Shown piece by piece: positions 12,590-23,633 of a DNA stretch of 64,000 nucleotides. A program made the position numbers and the translations under genes. The notes below the pieces were generated by a model. That model was not told where the DNA came from and did no database searches. It saw nothing but the letters and a program-made list of their open reading frames with translations. The stretch's first letter is position 1. Every line of letters starts with the position of its first letter. The DNA is from Physcomitrium patens (lineage: Eukaryota > Streptophyta > Bryopsida > Funariales > Funariaceae): positions 14,109,850-14,173,849 of the forward strand of contig NC_037254.1 of NCBI RefSeq assembly GCF_000002425.4, in the 5' to 3' direction.

Positions 12590-13892
12590 TGTCGTGTTGT
12601 AACACGAGTATATAGTGAAAATAAAAAAAAAAAAATAACTTTATTAATATTCAATTACCTCGAATATTGGGAGCAACGACCAACTCCTGTACAAATACTG
12701 AGTGGCCAGGTTCAGTCACCCCGTTACAATCAGCCGGGGCATACTAAAATGCTCCGTACAATTCCAATAACAGGAGTCAGTAGGAAGAAAAGGACCAATT
12801 CACACGACGGGTTTGAAAAGCCAATTGGATCCAATTTCGAGAATCCAATCCAGGTTACTACTGGACTCTTATCCAATATGAGACCTGAATTGGCCGGTCA
12901 ACCCAATGCAATCTAATAACGGAAAATCCAGGTCTTACTACGGGTCTTAGCCAATCTGACGTGAGGACCAATTTGACCCAATTATGCGAACATCCAGGTT
13001 ACTACGGGCATCTTTCCCAATATGGGACCTGAATTAGTCGGGCGACTCAATGTGGACCCGATTACGGGGTTCGATTCTGTTTCAGGCTGTCTTATTCTCT
13101 GTGCCATTTCAGGGAACGTTGTTTTCGGTAAATGGATTTCTTAAAGGTAAAAATGGAGGAGAAAGCTCTGATGGCGAGAGCCAATTTTGGATCCAAGCTT
13201 GACGGCGAGAGCCAATTTTGGATCCAAGCTTGACGATGGGAGCCAATTCCGGATCTAAGACGGAAGATTGAAGAAATTCAGAGGATAAGGTTAGGGGGGA
13301 TATAGTTTTGAGAGGGAAGTTTTGAGAGGGAAGTTTTTGAGGGGGATTAGAGAGAGGAGCTTCATGCTTCGGGTCGGGGAAGGAAAGACAGAGAATTTGG
13401 ATTTTTCTTCTTCGTAGAGTTTTGGGAAGGCTGAGGCAATCGCTGCTGAAGTCAGTATTGTAATAGTGAATCGGGATTTTTAATGAAGTGGGTTTGAATA
13501 CTCTTGACTGTTTTGTGAAATCGAGTTACATCTGTGATTGAAGGATTAAAAGGGCGTCTATAGGATTAAGTATGCGGAGTGAATGAAATTTATTGGGTTA
13601 ATCTAACAAGACAGTCAGTGGATACAAGATCGTAAGTACAAAGCGGTATTGAAGATTAACAGTTTGGGTTGTTCGGGGTTCTCTATAACGTCTAGAGACC
13701 TACTGGCTGGGGCAAAAAGAACTTCGACAAGCAGTCAAAGAGCATCCGTATAGATTTACGGTACATTGTTGCAGTCGTTTATATTCCAGCAGTCAAAACT
13801 GATAGAATGCTTGACTATCGACGAATCTCCATACTACCTTCTACAGCCAGACGTCCGGCGCGTTCTCGAGCAGGAAAGCACATAATACGACA
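12590..13892 (+). repeat. 5' LTR of element D
   Basis: It begins TGTCGT and ends ACGACA, a perfect 6-bp terminal inversion. Just inside the start is the palindrome CGTGTTGTAACACG (12592-12605). It is about 33 bp longer than the 3' LTR because a block near 13165-13230 (GGCGAGAGCCAATTTTGGAT) is duplicated. Three diverged units starting ATCCAGGT lie near 12848, 12926 and 12992. Most other differences from the 3' LTR are transitions. Confidence 0.93.
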
Positions 13893-13896
13893 AAAG

Positions 13897-13914
13897 TGGT
13901 GAACCCGATGTGAA
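13897..13914 (+). promoter_or_regulatory. possible primer binding site of element D
   Basis: TGGTGAACCCGATGTGAA begins four bases after the 5' LTR. A minus-strand primer site normally starts TGG, complementary to the CCA of a tRNA. I could not match it to a specific tRNA 3' end, and some fungal gypsy elements self-prime, so this is only positional evidence. Confidence 0.3.
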
Positions 13915-13963
13915 AGCTTGAGGTGGAAGGTATTGGATTTCGGTTGATTTTATCTTTATTTTT

Positions 13964-16335
13964 ATGGAAAACGAAAATAAAAATTTTGAAGGATTTTTGG
14001 GAGGAGTTTCTGGTGGGGAGTCTTCTAAAGGACAAGGTATGCACATGGATCCGTCTATTGCTAATTTGTTTCAAGCCTTCTCATTGTCAATGCAGCAACA
14101 ACAAAGCAATGATTGAAAGGAAGCTTTGGCAACCAAATCATTGCAAGCAGTGGTCAATAAAATTGATCAATTTGATGGGAGGAATATTTCAAGGTATTTA
14201 AGATGTTATGTTCGTGAAATGGAATTAAATCGGGTTTCTGAGAAGAAAATGGTTGCACTATTTGGACTTGCCATGATACCGGAGATAAGGGACCACATTA
14301 CATCGATTACGGAATGTTATGGGAATTCATGGGAGGATTTTTCACATGCATTGAAAGACGAATATTTCTTGGAAGATGCTGATCGCGTTACTAAGAAGCT
14401 GTTTCTGGGATGGATTGAACGGCCCAATAAGAATTTGCAAGCAACAGAGCTACTAAGGAAATTTGAGAGGTAGTACTCTCAATTATCGAAGGTAGAAAAA
14501 TTGACATTGGAGTCGAACAAAGTTGATCTTTTTCTTCAAGCTGCTGATGGAGAATTGCAAGAGAAATTAGAACCCCTTCTTGAAGACAAAGAAGAAGATG
14601 AAGGATTGACAATGAAGTGGAAGAACATTGAAGATGCGGTGGGGTTGCTTACAAAAAAAGAAAGGAGGAAGGATAGGAGCAAATTCCGAAAACAGTACAA
14701 GCACCCAAAGCTCCAGTACGTACAACACCACCAACAATGCCTACAGTTCAACCTTCGACATCCTTGTCAAAGAAAGCAGATATGGGTATGGAAGAAATTA
14801 TATGAGGAAGGCGAGATCTTCAAATCAAATTAGCAAGACTTGAAGAGAATACTTCTATAAACAATTCGAAGAATGTTTCAAAACAAGGATATGTACAAAG
14901 ATGCATTTGGTGTGATGATGCTTCACACACTAGAAAAGATTGCAATGAATTTAATAATATGATATGGCAGGGAATTATTTGCTGGAAAGATGGGAAGATA
15001 GCATTGAAAAATAGAGAGGATCTTCTTCAAACCAATTTTGGCAAGGGAGGAATGAGAACATTGGTTCAAGATTACTTAAAAGAGTATGAAATAGTAGCTT
15101 GAGAAAGTGCAAGTTATGGTGCTAGAGTAGATGATGAAATTGGTGGAAGTACGGAAACTAGTGAGTTTTGGGCTTCTGCCGTTTCTACAATGCAAGAAGG
15201 GAAATTACCTCGAGAAGCGCTATTGAGAACTGCAGCTACAATACGAGGTAGAACAGGTTAGGAGGATCTTGTTGAGTCTCTTTCAGTTCATACATATATT
15301 GCTAAGAGCCAACATGAAGCTTTGATGGAAGAAAAAAGACGAGGAAATTTTGATGATACTAGAGAAGAAAATTCTTTTAAGAGGCAAACTCGAGGAGACA
15401 AGGCTCGGGAGGCAGCTTCACAAGAATTGCCTGTAAAGGATACCTCATCATCATTGGGAGAAAAAACAACGGAGACAAAAGATAAGGGCAAATCAATTGC
15501 TTATAAGCTACTTTCTGACATTGAAGCGGCAACAAATTTGAAAGGGGTGTTGGAAGAATGTATATTAAACGCTAAGGTGGAATTCACATTGAAAGAAGTC
15601 TTGGAAATTGCAAAGAAGGAGTTTCATGATGTTATCATTGACAGCATTAAGCGAAAGAGGCAATTAATGGACGAAACTGGAATGAGTCATGCTATTGATG
15701 CAAGAATGTGTAGAGATGAAAAAGAGGTTGATATTGGTTACAAGCAACCAACAAATGAAAAGAATGGGTATAATCAGCGAGTACGTTTCAAAGATTCTAG
15801 TGAGAAGGAAATGGAAACTTTGAACCATTATACTCGAAAGCATTGGGCAAGGGCAACTACTGAGGTATTGGTGAAGGTAGGAAATATAGAAGAACCAATA
15901 GTTGCTTTGATCGACCATGGTTCTGAAATAAATCTCATGTCTAAAGATCTTTATAAGAAGCAAAAATGGCCAATTGATATGGAACATGGATGGGCAATAC
16001 GAGCAGCTAATAACACACGGGGCGAATTATATGGAGCTTGTCCAGATGTCAAAATTCGGATTGGGGATGTTGCGACGGAGCAGCATTTCTTCGTTCAAGA
16101 TACAACGTCTTATCCGTTGATTTTAGGACAATCTTATATTACGGCAACACGGATGGAAACAAAAGTACTTGACGATGGTTCTGCTTATGCAAGGGTACGG
16201 AGCGAAGATGGGAGGAAAGTTGTACAATTTCTAACAGTACCTCCTAACCATGAACGGAATCGAGATAGGTTGAGGGAGAAACCATTGCCAAAGATTGTTG
16301 AAGGATTTAAGGATTTTGGGGAGGTACCACTGTAA
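13964..16335 (+). pseudogene. Gag-protease of element D, with stops and one frameshift
   Basis: Translation from ATG at 13964 gives a Gag-like protein (DQFDGRNISRYLRCYVREME and downstream). TGA occurs at 14114 and TAG at 14471. A frameshift lies near 14650-14695, beside an A run. The second frame then runs to 16335 with stops at 14803, 15100 and 15259; every stop fits CGA-to-TGA or CAG-to-TAG. The CCHC zinc knuckle CIWCDDASHTRKDC is at 14902-14943. From 15322 to 16335 the frame is open for 337 codons. It ends in a retropepsin-like domain with ALIDHGSEINLMS (the D-x-G-S active-site form) and YPLILGQSYIT. Gag function is probably lost in this copy, although the protease-containing part is open. 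Confidence 0.85.
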
Positions 16336-19300
16336 AGCGAGATTATGGAGGTACAAAAGAGGAGGTACTCTCGCGAGATGAAGGTGCCTTTGATGCGAAT
16401 TTTATTGGTATATTGGAGAATGGAAATATTATGTATAAGAAAGTTGATGATTTTAAAAGAAAAGAAAGAAAAAGATTATATAATATTGAAGGACAATTAT
16501 GCAAGATAGGTACATTGCAAGATGATGAGAGGATTTTGGGTGTTTATGAAGAAAATGGACTGGAAGATTCATTGGAATTGATTACATCTATTGGATTAGG
16601 GGATAATGATAAGATTTTTGAGATTCATTCGTGAGAGGTTTATACCATGCTTGAATCTTTTCAAGCACCAGAAGTCACAGTAGAGACGATATATAAAACG
16701 GCAGATAAGAAGGTAAAGCCTATTGCCGGACCATTACCAGAGGATTCTAAAAAACAAATGGGAGAAGCATCAAAAGAAGCAAGTTTAAGAGATCCAATGA
16801 GTATTAGACATCAGTTTACTGAAGAGACTTTTGAAGAATTGAAGATTGGTTGTGATGGTTCTTTATTGCCAGAAGAAATTACTTGCTTCAAAATAATGTT
16901 GGCTAAACAAGGTAGATCGTTTGCCTTCAAATCTCATGAAATTGGGTGTGTGGATCCAAATATTATAACACCTATGGTTATCTTCACTGTACTGCATGTA
17001 CCTTGGAATCTAAGACCGATTTCAGTACCGAGGGCACATTTACCTAAATTGGTGGAACTATTGAAAGAAAAGATAAAGATGAAAATATTGGAACCTTCAT
17101 TTGCGCCGTATTCTAGTCGATGGTTTACGGTACCTAAGAAGAATGGGTCACTACGGTTTATTCAAGATATGCAGCCGGTGAATGCTGTAACTGTCAGGAA
17201 TGTAGGAATTGGACCTATTGTGGATGAATTTGGTGAGGCATTTGCTGGAAGGGCGATCTATTCAATGGATGATTTGTATTCAGGTTATGATCAATTTCAA
17301 CTTACCGAAGGAAGTAGAGATATGACAACTATGAGGACACCGCTTGGATTGGTTAGAATGTGCACTCTTCCTCAAGGCGCGACCAACTCAGTTGCGCATA
17401 TGATGAATGGGATGAATAAAGTATTGAGAGATTTTATTCCGGAAAAGACTATGCCTTTTCTAGATGATGTTCCTATAAAAGGGTGCAGAGAAGGAGACAA
17501 GGATGAAACTTTAGATACGAGGGGATGTCGCAGATATGTTGTTGATCATATACAAGATTGTGAAAAGATTTTAACTCGGCTTGGAGAAGTTCATCTTACA
17601 TTATCGGGTATGAAGTCCGTATTTGGAGTACGAGAGGTTGTAATTATTGGACATTTATGTGGATCCTACGGAAGAAAACTAGATCCGACTAAAGTTGATG
17701 CAATTGGAAGGATGAAAGAGGATTGTGATTCTTTAAAAGAGGTTCGCAGGTTTTTGGGTGTATGTGTATTTTATCGAATCTGGATCCCTCATTTTGCTCA
17801 CATAGCGGATCCATTATATGAACTGTTACGCAAGGGTTACCGATTTAAATGGGAAGAAAGGCATATTCAGGCAATGCAAAGATTGAAGAAATTATTGATG
17901 TCACCTCCAATATTGAGGAAGGTTGATTATAAGTGCAATAGACCAGTGATTCTTACTGTGGATGCTAGTCCAATTGCCATTGGATGGGCTGTGGGTCAAG
18001 ATGATTCAAATGGGAGTAGATTTGCAGTTCGATTTGGGGCTAAAGTTTTAAGTATTCGTCAGCGTGCATATTCGCAAGTCAAAAGAGAACTTTGGGGAGT
18101 TGTTTCGGCTATAAAAGCTGAAAAGGACTATTTGATTGGGGCAGTAGTAGTAATTGAAACAGATTGCTTGCCATTGCTTGGAATGATTATTAACTGTTCA
18201 ACGCCAGATATTGCAATGTTGAGATGGATTGCTTATATTAAGTCACTAAATCCAGAATTTAAGCATATCACTGGGAAGGACAATTTAGTAGCAGACATGT
18301 TATCTCGAGCAAGATACGAGAGGGAGGACGAAATGGTTGAAGATATTGATGATGTCGGATTGAAATTCTATTCAGTATCAAATCTCAACAAAGAAGACAA
18401 GCTATTTCTTGAAGAATCTTATGAAGGAGAATTATTGGATATTGGTCATTATTTGAATACCTTGACTAAGCAGGGGAATTGGTCTACAGAAAAATTCAAA
18501 CAAATAAGAAAAAAAGCATATGGATTTTTACTTCGAGATGGATTCTTATGGAAGAGACCGAAGAAAGGAATTGGAATGCCACAACGAGTGATAGGTAAAA
18601 GGGAAGAAAAACTAAAATTATTAAAGGAGTTTCATGATAGTTTATGGGCAGGGCATAGAGGAATCTGGGCTACTTTTGCTAAACTCAACGAACGATATTG
18701 GTGGAAAAATATGTATCGAGATGTGCTCTCATTTGTAGAGTCATGTAAAATCTGTCAATCGTATTCTAATATCCGACATCGAGATGGTCTTCATCCTATG
18801 TATCCTTGGGCTATTCATTTTAAATGGGTTGTTGATTTGGTTATTATGCTGGTTGGATTATGGCAGATGAGATATTTGGTTTTAGCTCGTGAAGATTTAT
18901 CAAATCAAGTAGAAGGAAGAGCATTGAGGACAAAATCTACAGAGGGGATTTGTAGGTTTTTGCTTGAAGATGTCATTTGCCATTACGGGTGCGTAGGAAA
19001 AATCACTGCAGATCGTGGAGAATTAAATGCACAAGAAGCTCGTAAGTTCTTTGAAAAATGTGGAGTTAAACTATCACTGACTACTGCTTATAATCCGGAA
19101 GGGAATGCAAAAAGCGAATGCGGTCACCCGTCAATTGTGAAAGCATTGGTTAAAGCTTGTAATGGGAAAGTTAAAGAGTGGCCACGGCTATTGTCATTTG
19201 CATTATGGGCTGATCGAACTACACATAGTTCGGTGACAGGATATATGCCAGTAGAACTTATGACAGGTCAAAAACCAATTATGCCGATTGAAGAAAAGGT

Positions 19301-19811
19301 ACTTACTTGGAGTATGCTACCATGGGAAGATGGATTGATAAGAGAAGAACTTCTGGCTATTAGGATTCGACAATTGGAGCAAAGAACGGAAGATGTCCAG
19401 ATAGCATTAGGAAGGTTAAAAAGAGCAAGGTTACAAAACAAGGCACGATTCGATAAGCAACATCGATTGAGACCAAAAGCAATCGAGGAAGGTGACTGGG
19501 TACTTGTTTATGACAATAGTCTGGATAATCAACATAGTACTTTGCGGAAATTCTCAAAACGTTGGTTTGGACCATATGTGGTAACAACTGTTCATGATAA
19601 TGCGACTTACTCATTACGGGAGTTAGATGGTACAAAATTGAAAATACCAATTGCAAGGAAGCGAGTAAAAATATTTAAACGAAGACACGCAGAGATGAAT
19701 ATGGAAGACCTTAATGAAGGTATAGAGATTCCGCAACAAGAAGATGAAAGTGATTTGGATAATGAAGGTGACGAAGACGAACTGGACAAAGACGTAGAGG
19801 ATATATTCTGA
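16336..19811 (+). CDS. Pol polyprotein of element D (RT, RNase H, integrase)
   Basis: The frame follows gag-protease in a different phase (-1 relative to it) and is broken only by TGA at 16632. From ATG at 16647 it is open for 1054 codons. RT: YSMDDLYSGYDQ near residue 204 and FLDDV near 271 supply the catalytic Asp residues. RNase H: TVDAS near 436, KREL near 480, ETDCLP and ADMLSR near 549. Integrase: an H-H-CKIC zinc motif at about 661-703, then catalytic residues in VVDLV (about 728), ADRGE (about 788) and NAKSECGH (about 823), so the DDE triad is complete. The GPY-type module has WFGPYVV near 974. The tail is acidic and lacks a chromodomain. All visible active-site residues are intact, which suggests recent activity. 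Confidence 0.92.
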
Positions 19812-19857
19812 ATCAAACAGCAATTGGATAAATTGGTACATAGCAGAGGATGCACAT

Positions 19858-19873
19858 GTTCAGAGGGGGTGGA
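19858..19873 (+). promoter_or_regulatory. polypurine tract of element D
   Basis: TTCAGAGGGGGTGGA lies directly before the 3' LTR start TGTCGT at 19874, where the plus-strand primer is expected. Confidence 0.7.
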
Positions 19874-21141
19874 TGTCGTGTTGTAACACGAGTATACAGT
19901 GAAAATAAAAAAAAAAGGAACTTTATTAATATTCAGTTACCTCGAATATTGGAAGCAACGACCAACTCCTGTACAAATACTGAGTGGCCAGGTTCAATCA
20001 CCCCGTTACAGTCAGCCGGGGCATACTGAAATGCTCCGTTCAATTCCAATAACAGGAGTCAGTAGGAAGAGAAGGACCAATTCACACGACGGGTTCGAAG
20101 AGCCAATTGGATCCAATTTCGAGAATCCAATCCAGGTTACTACTGGACTCTTATCCAATATGAGACCTGAATTGGCCGTTCAACCCAATGCAATCTAATT
20201 ACGGGAAATCCAGGTCTTACTACGGGTCTTAGCCAATCTGACGTGAGGACCAATTTGACCCAATTATGCGAACATCCAAGTTACTACGGGCATCTTTCCC
20301 AATATGGGACCTGAATTGGTCGGGCGACTCAATGTGGACCCGATTACGGGGTTCGATTCTGTTTCAGGCTGTCCTATTCTCTGTGCCATTTCAGGGAACG
20401 TTGTTTTTGGTAAATGGATTTCTTAAAGGTAAAAATGGAGGAGAAAGCTCTGACGGCAAGAGCCAATTTCGGATCCAAGCTTGATGGTGGGAGCCAATTC
20501 CGGATCTAAGACGGAAGTTTGAAGAAATTCAGAGGATAAGGTTAGGGGGGATATAGTTTTGAGAGGGAAGTTTTGAGAGGGAAGTTTTTGAGGGGGATTA
20601 GAGAGAGGAGCTTCATGCTTTGGGTCGGGGAAGGAAAGACAGAGAATTTGGATTTTTCTTCTTCGTAGAGTTTTGAGAAGGCTGAGGCAATCGCTGCTGA
20701 AGTCAGTATTGTAATAGTGAATCGGGATTTTTAATGAAGTGGGTTTGAATACTCTTGACTGTTTTGTGAAATCGAGTTACGTCTGTGATTGAAGGATTAA
20801 AAGGGCGTCTATAGGATTAAGTATGCGGAGTGAATGAAATTTATTGGGTTAATCTAACAAGACAGTCAGTGGATACAAGATCGTAAATACAAAGCGGTAT
20901 TGAAGATTAACAGTTTGGGTTGTTCGGGGTTCTCTGTAACATCTAGAGACCTATCGGCTGCGACAAAAAGGACTTCAACAAGCAGTCGAAGAGCATCCGT
21001 ATAGATTTACGGTACATTGTTGCAGTCGTTTATATTCCAGCAGTCAAAACTGATAGACTGCTTGACTATCGACGAATCTCCATACTACCTTCTACAGCCA
21101 GACGCCCGGCACGTTCTCGAGCAAGAAAGCACGTAATACGA
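19874..21141 (+). repeat. 3' LTR of element D
   Basis: It aligns end to end with 12590-13890. The last bases read TACGA then TG, where the 5' LTR has TACGACA, so the terminal CA is lost or mutated. It keeps the palindrome CGTGTTGTAACACG at 19876-19889. It lacks the short tandem duplication seen in the 5' LTR. Confidence 0.92.
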
Positions 21142-22110
21142 TGTGGAACCAAATTGGGTTCCTCAATGTGTTGAGGTCTCAATATTGGAATACGTCCCAA
21201 TACTGATATTGGTTCGTTTAGCCTCGTGGACAGCGCTACTTGCTCTCTTGTGATTGGTTCATCTATGTCCTGAATTGAATTCTTGTCTTTTTGTTGGCCT
21301 CTGGTAAGCACTGCGTTCACCATCTCGATACGATATACTGGTGAGTCTCGTTGAACAGGGCCTTTGTCCTCTACAGGTTGGCTTGTTTGCATTTGCTGGT
21401 CCCGGTTATTATAATTAAAGGGCGCATTGCACTGCTGATAAGTGTGACCAGACTGCTTACAATTTCCACATATTGAAGCATAATCATCACTGGTCCTTCG
21501 ATTAGGACATTCACTTGCACAATGTCTGGTTTATCTGCAACGATCGCAACAAAGTGGTCTCCTGCCAACTCCTTTAGGGATAATGGGTGTCTCTATTGGT
21601 ATATAACGGCTAGGTCTGTTCTATGTCGGATGAGTAAAAGATCCTGCTTGACCCATTGTTACTGTAGAATATGGCATTGGCTTCATTATGGGTGGATATT
21701 GATGGTATCCTGATTGGTTCATCGTCAATCCGTGAGTATAGGATATATCTTCTTAGTGAAATTTAGAGTTGAGAAAATTAGAATAATTCTTGTTTTGCTT
21801 ATTCGCTCGATTTCCCTTCCATCCAAACCTATTGTTCATCTATACTTGATTGACATCCCACGAAGTTGGTTGAGTCATTATCTAGTTATTGAGTTGTTGT
21901 TGCTTCCGTAAATTCCAACAGTTGGTGGTAATATGCTTGCCCCCGCAAAAGATACATTGTACAGTCATTTGGGGTGGTGAAGGACATTCTGTTACTAAAT
22001 GGCCTTGCCCCTTACAATTGCTGCACCAGACATTGGGATGCATATTGGTTGGTTTATGCCTTTTTTCTTTATCCTTGGCCAGATTCACAGCCAATTCATG
22101 CATTTTTTTT
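21142..22110 (-). pseudogene. C-terminal Gag of element C with four zinc knuckles
   Basis: The minus strand encodes four CCHC-like knuckles. CSNCKGQGHLVTEC and CIFCGGKHITTNC lie near 21940-22030. CDRCR-stop-TRHCASEC, with TAA where CAA is expected, and CGNCKQSGHTYQQC lie near 21440-21550. The downstream stretch to 21142 is hydrophilic (VNAVLTRGQQKDKNSIQDID) and leads to the insertion point of element D. Frames differ between the pairs, so at least one frameshift lies between them. Four knuckles is more than the one or two usual in gypsy Gag. Confidence 0.7.
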
Positions 22111-23292
22111 TGTCAATATTAACAACAATGACTCATTATGATCCCTTGATACCAATGCATTTGGTAATTCTTTTGTAGGTATTGGTTTTTGATACGCGAA
22201 ATAAGGTGCATACGGGTGTAATGATGATGGTGGTACAGCTTGCAATGGAACGGCATCCACTATTCCCTGTGGAATTGTACCATAATCATTCCTTCCCAGA
22301 TAACTTCCTGATGCGTCATTCCAATTTGTTATTTGATAACCTCCTTGAGATGGAATCATCGTGGCTCCAACTGTTAAGTTCTAGTCATAGTGACATTCCT
22401 TCCATACTTTTGCTCGCTCAAGAGATGATGCAATGGTGGCTGATTGGGCCTCTTTTACAAACATTTTCAATTCTAGTGGGTGTAGTCCATTAACCAATAT
22501 GGACAACACAAATGATTTCGACATTTGGTTATTTGGCCATTTTCAAAGTATATCTGCTACACGACCATAATATGACTATACCGCTTCCCCTAGTACCATT
22601 TTGCTGTTCATTAATTTTTCTCTAAGACGTTCTTCAAAACCAATTCGTCAAAAATGGGCTAAAAATATATTTTTCAATGCCTCCCAATTGATAAATTGTC
22701 CCAGAGGTTGGTAGTTATACCACTCAAATGCTGTATCTTTCAATGTCGCTAGCAGCCATCTCAGCCAAATGTCTTCTGTTCTTCCATTATTGGCTACATA
22801 CGCCGTCAAAAATTGAAACAAATGTTGATTTAGATCCGCACCTGGCAAACCCCGAAAAGTAGGTAATGACACGACGCTAGTCGTTTGATCACCCACTGTA
22901 CCCATTTGAACTGCAATCGAAACTGTTGGTCCTCCAGACGTCATTAAAGATGCCAGTGTTCCGCTCAATTTCTTATTAAAATAAAAATTGTCTCTCGCAA
23001 AAGTCTTTTTTGGACTTCCAGGCCTTCCCGATTGACTATTATTATCTCCAAATAATTTTACTAGTTGAATATGAGGTGAAAACGACAGGTTTTGATATAC
23101 TCTGAATTGGTCTTTATTGGCAAGTGATTTATGCCAATCTTCAGAACCAGTCTTGTTAGGATCGTACGTATTTCCAATTGAGAAGATACCCAATGGGATA
23201 CCTAATTCCTCTGTGCCTTCCTCATTTTCCGTTAACGGCTTCGAGAGGTTTGCTGGACTATTAGCAGCGCTCTCCATGAGTACTCTTGGCAA
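22111..23292 (-). pseudogene. Gag N-terminal and capsid region of element C
   Basis: An open frame of 214 codons (22648-23292) holds a retrotransposon Gag-like domain: GLPGADLNQHLFQFLTAYVA, then RWLLATLKDTAFEWYNYQP and FINWEALKNIFLAHF. These match the usual pattern of a helical capsid segment followed by 'tails-off, W-x-x-L' sequence. Below 22648 the same protein continues through several stops (FEERLREKLMNSK, SYYGRVADILKMAK), each explicable by a single transition. A proline- and tyrosine-rich spacer follows at 22100-22360. The start codon is uncertain; 23292 is not a clear ATG. The leader between 23293 and the PBS contains basic sequence without a firm ORF. Confidence 0.7.
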
Positions 23293-23611
23293 TTTCTTTA
23301 ATGGTATGTACTTCTGAAATATTAGAGGTCAATCGTCTTCTAGGTATGATCGAATATGCCGACATGCATGCAACCACGGCTTAATCCAACTTTGTTGATG
23401 CTTCTTTTTCAATTTGTGATCTTGCTCATTACGCAACAAATTTTTTGCTTGCGATCTCTCTGTTCTTTTCTTTGATTGCTTTATTCTCTTTGCTGTTAAA
23501 TTATCATTCTTAATAACCATACTCTTTCTTCAAACACTACTAAAATCGTCTTCCATTGCCAATTTTCTCACACGTTTGGTAATTAATTCCTAACACTCAA
23601 AGCTATTATCA

Positions 23612-23632
23612 CTCCCTGGTAGTGGCGCCAAA
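23612..23632 (-). promoter_or_regulatory. primer binding site of element C
   Basis: On the minus strand TGGCGCCACTACCAGGGAG follows directly after the LTR end. It resembles the tRNA-Asp-type PBS (TGGCGCCGTTGCCGGGG) common in plant gypsy elements, with G-to-A type differences. This fixes the direction of element C. Confidence 0.65.
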
Positions 23633-23633
23633 A

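Larger units (their letters stand above)
12590..21141 (+). mobile_element. fungal-type Ty3/gypsy element D, near complete
   Basis: The two LTRs (12590-13892 and 19874-21141) are nearly identical. Between them lie a gag-protease frame and a 1054-codon pol frame. Pol order is RT, RNase H, integrase, so it is Ty3/gypsy. Protein features closely resemble a gypsy lineage I know from basidiomycete fungi rather than ordinary plant gypsy: RT TLPQGATNSV, VCVFYRIWIPHF after RT, KRELWGVVSA in RNase H, and zinc knuckle CIWCDDASHTRKDC. No chromodomain is seen. It is inserted in element C. No clean target duplication was found: CACGT abuts the 5' LTR at 12585-12589 and recurs at 21130-21134, but the second copy lies within the aligned LTR. 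Confidence 0.9.

Noticed and set aside
12503-12916. 137-codon plus-strand frame across the left edge of element D (and a similar one at 19899-20198)
   Set aside because: Both lie in LTR sequence, repeat in both LTRs and have no protein features. The first crosses an insertion junction.
21130-21134. CACGT as the target duplication of element D
   Set aside because: CACGT also abuts the 5' LTR, but the alignment of the two LTRs continues past 21134 to 21141. The match may be chance, and accepting it breaks the terminal inversion TGTCGT/ACGACA.
22182-22493. 103-codon plus-strand frame
   Set aside because: Antisense to Gag of element C, with no ATG context or domain.
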